DNA from: Bacillota bacterium
Lineage (GTDB): Bacteria > Bacillota > Clostridia > Christensenellales > Aristaeellaceae
Direction of reading: 5' to 3'
Assembly (NCBI GenBank): GCA_023458835.1
Contig: JAEWWY010000033.1
Coordinates: 1 to 6,905, forward strand
Length of the DNA stretch: 6,905 bases
Positions 5,901 to 6,905 of the stretch are shown here, piece after piece (position 1 is the stretch's first letter; each line of letters begins with the position of its first letter). The position numbers were made by a program, and so were the translations under genes. Below the pieces are notes generated by a model. It was not told the origin of the DNA. It made no database searches and saw only the letters and a list, made by a program, of their open reading frames with translations.

Positions 5901-6905
5901 TTACTTTTTCCTTGTGGCGTACCAGGCGTTGACATCCTCCGTCATTTGCATTCCGCCCTCCGCCAGCCATTCCTTGGCCAGAGCATCGTAATAATCCAGA
6001 TCCCTGGTACCGGCAACAATTTGTATAATGCCGTCGGACAGGAGGTTGGCGGCGAAAGTCTCATACTCGGCGAAGGAATCGATGGAGGGCTTTGCCGCGG
6101 CAGGATTGGGGCTGTCATATGCCGCAAAGTTCGCGTTCATCATATCAAAGGTACCGCCCACATACTCGTTGCGGCGCAGGCGGGCCAGCCAGTAATCGGG
6201 ATAGTTGTATTCGTCCATGCCGTTCATATACCAATAGGCGGTATTGCGCAGTTCGGAAAAGATGGGCATGATGGGCGTGTAACGGTTCCCTTCCTTGTTG
6301 TAGGTAACACCCTCGGTGCCCATGGTCAAAAACCGGAAGGTATCCGTATCCATTTTTGCGTTCATGAATTTCACCGCATCCACAGCCTTCTTGGAAGCCC
6401 TGGGAATACAACTGACATACTTCATCTTCACGGAGGTGTCAAAGCCTTTTTCCCCGTTTTCTCCAACGAGGGGATCAATCATTTCCACCGTTGCCCCCGG
6501 GAAGTTTTGCAAAAGCACGGGCATAAAGAATTCGCCCTGGGTATAGATATAGTTCAAATAAGAGAAGGCCTTGCCGGTGGAAAACTTCTCCTGCACCACC
6601 GTCTGGTTGAGAATGGGAAAATCCACGTCGATCAACTGCTTTTCATACAGTTCCCGCAGCAGGGACACATATGCCTTGGCATTGGGGTGCTGGCTGCGGT
6701 GTACAAGCTGCCCATCCACATCAATCCATTCGTTATGCAGACCGAAGGGGCTCAAAAGTGTAGGGCTCCACACATTCAGGGGGCTGGTCATGGGGATCAT
6801 GTCGGGATAAGCTTTCTTCACCGCCTGCAAAAGGTCGATCAGTTCCGCCACAGTGGAGGGTTCCTCCCTGCCCATCTCCTTGAGGATATCCTCCCTGTAT
6901 AACAG
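5901..6905 (-). CDS. ABC transporter extracellular solute-binding protein, LplA/LipO-like (5' end missing)
   Basis: The frame is open to the right edge, so the start and signal peptide lie outside the window. The visible C-terminal 334 residues begin LLYREDILKEMGREEPSTV, a typical stretch of family 1 binding proteins (a tyrosine-containing segment, then 'P.T..EL..LL'). Other family features are CIPRASKKAVDAVKFMNAK and FLTMGTEGVTYNKEGNRYTPI, which match large Bacillota binding proteins of the LplA/LipO type. An aromatic-rich segment, TAYWYMNGMDEYNYPDYW, could help contact a sugar. The C-terminus (WLAEGGMQMTEDVNAWYATRKK) is also typical. Such lipoproteins sit outside the membrane and deliver oligosaccharides or other solutes to an ABC importer. 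The methionine codon at 6875 is internal, because similarity continues upstream of it. Permease genes are not in view and may lie to the right. The ligand is unknown; carbohydrate is the best guess. Confidence 0.92.
   Translation of the reverse strand: MLYREDILKEMGREEPSTVAELIDLLQAVKKAYPDMIPMTSPLNVWSPTLLSPFGLHNEWIDVDGQLVHRSQHPNAKAYVSLLRELYEKQLIDVDFPILNQTVVQEKFSTGKAFSYLNYIYTQGEFFMPVLLQNFPGATVEMIDPLVGENGEKGFDTSVKMKYVSCIPRASKKAVDAVKFMNAKMDTDTFRFLTMGTEGVTYNKEGNRYTPIMPIFSELRNTAYWYMNGMDEYNYPDYWLARLRRNEYVGGTFDMMNANFAAYDSPNPAAAKPSIDSFAEYETFAANLLSDGIIQIVAGTRDLDYYDALAKEWLAEGGMQMTEDVNAWYATRKK

Noticed and set aside
4660..5991. Long + strand reading frame (443 codons) opposite the FAD oxidoreductase gene
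   Set aside because: It lies antisense to a gene with a clear Rossmann motif and family pattern. Its translation is rich in His, Pro and Arg and shows no recognisable domain. Long antisense frames are common opposite GC-rich genes.
5946..6902. Long + strand reading frame (318 codons) opposite the solute-binding protein gene
   Set aside because: It mirrors a well-supported binding-protein frame, has no family features, and is explained by the codon bias of the real gene.

Overview
The window looks like chromosomal DNA from a GC-rich member of the Clostridia (Bacillota). This is inferred from four things. A YhfI-like hydrolase, comEC and holA lie in tandem. The ribosome-binding sites are purine-rich AGGAG/GGAGG. 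The distal binding protein is of the large LplA/LipO type. One gene appears to use a TTG start. The species cannot be named from the sequence.

Left half (about 180-4488, + strand). A compact transcription unit starts at a sigma-A-like promoter (TTGTGC, 17-bp spacer, extended -10 TGGTACAAT). It ends at a strong intrinsic terminator (13-bp stem, then six T). It holds three genes separated by 4-7 nt: a stand-alone metallo-beta-lactamase-fold hydrolase of the YhfI/RNase Z-like group, the DNA-uptake channel protein ComEC, and HolA, the delta subunit of the DNA polymerase III clamp loader. ComEC and HolA both handle DNA, but their linkage probably reflects conserved gene order rather than one shared pathway.

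Right half (4504-6905, - strand). A convergent unit enters from beyond the right edge. It holds the C-terminal 334 residues of an ABC-transporter solute-binding protein, then a GC-rich intergenic stretch with a weak terminator-like hairpin and a perfect 36-bp palindrome, then an FAD-dependent oxidoreductase of the FAD_oxidored (Pfam12831-type) family. This looks like the end of a nutrient (probably carbohydrate) uptake and catabolism operon. The substrate cannot be read from the sequence.

The first 179 bases hold no convincing gene. I see no rRNA, tRNA, CRISPR array, insertion sequence or phage gene. The gene content is mostly ordinary and no new multi-gene system is evident. The points most worth a second look are the 36-bp palindrome between the binding-protein and oxidoreductase genes, the TTG start and unknown substrate of the oxidoreductase, and a 12-bp palindrome inside the comEC-operon promoter.
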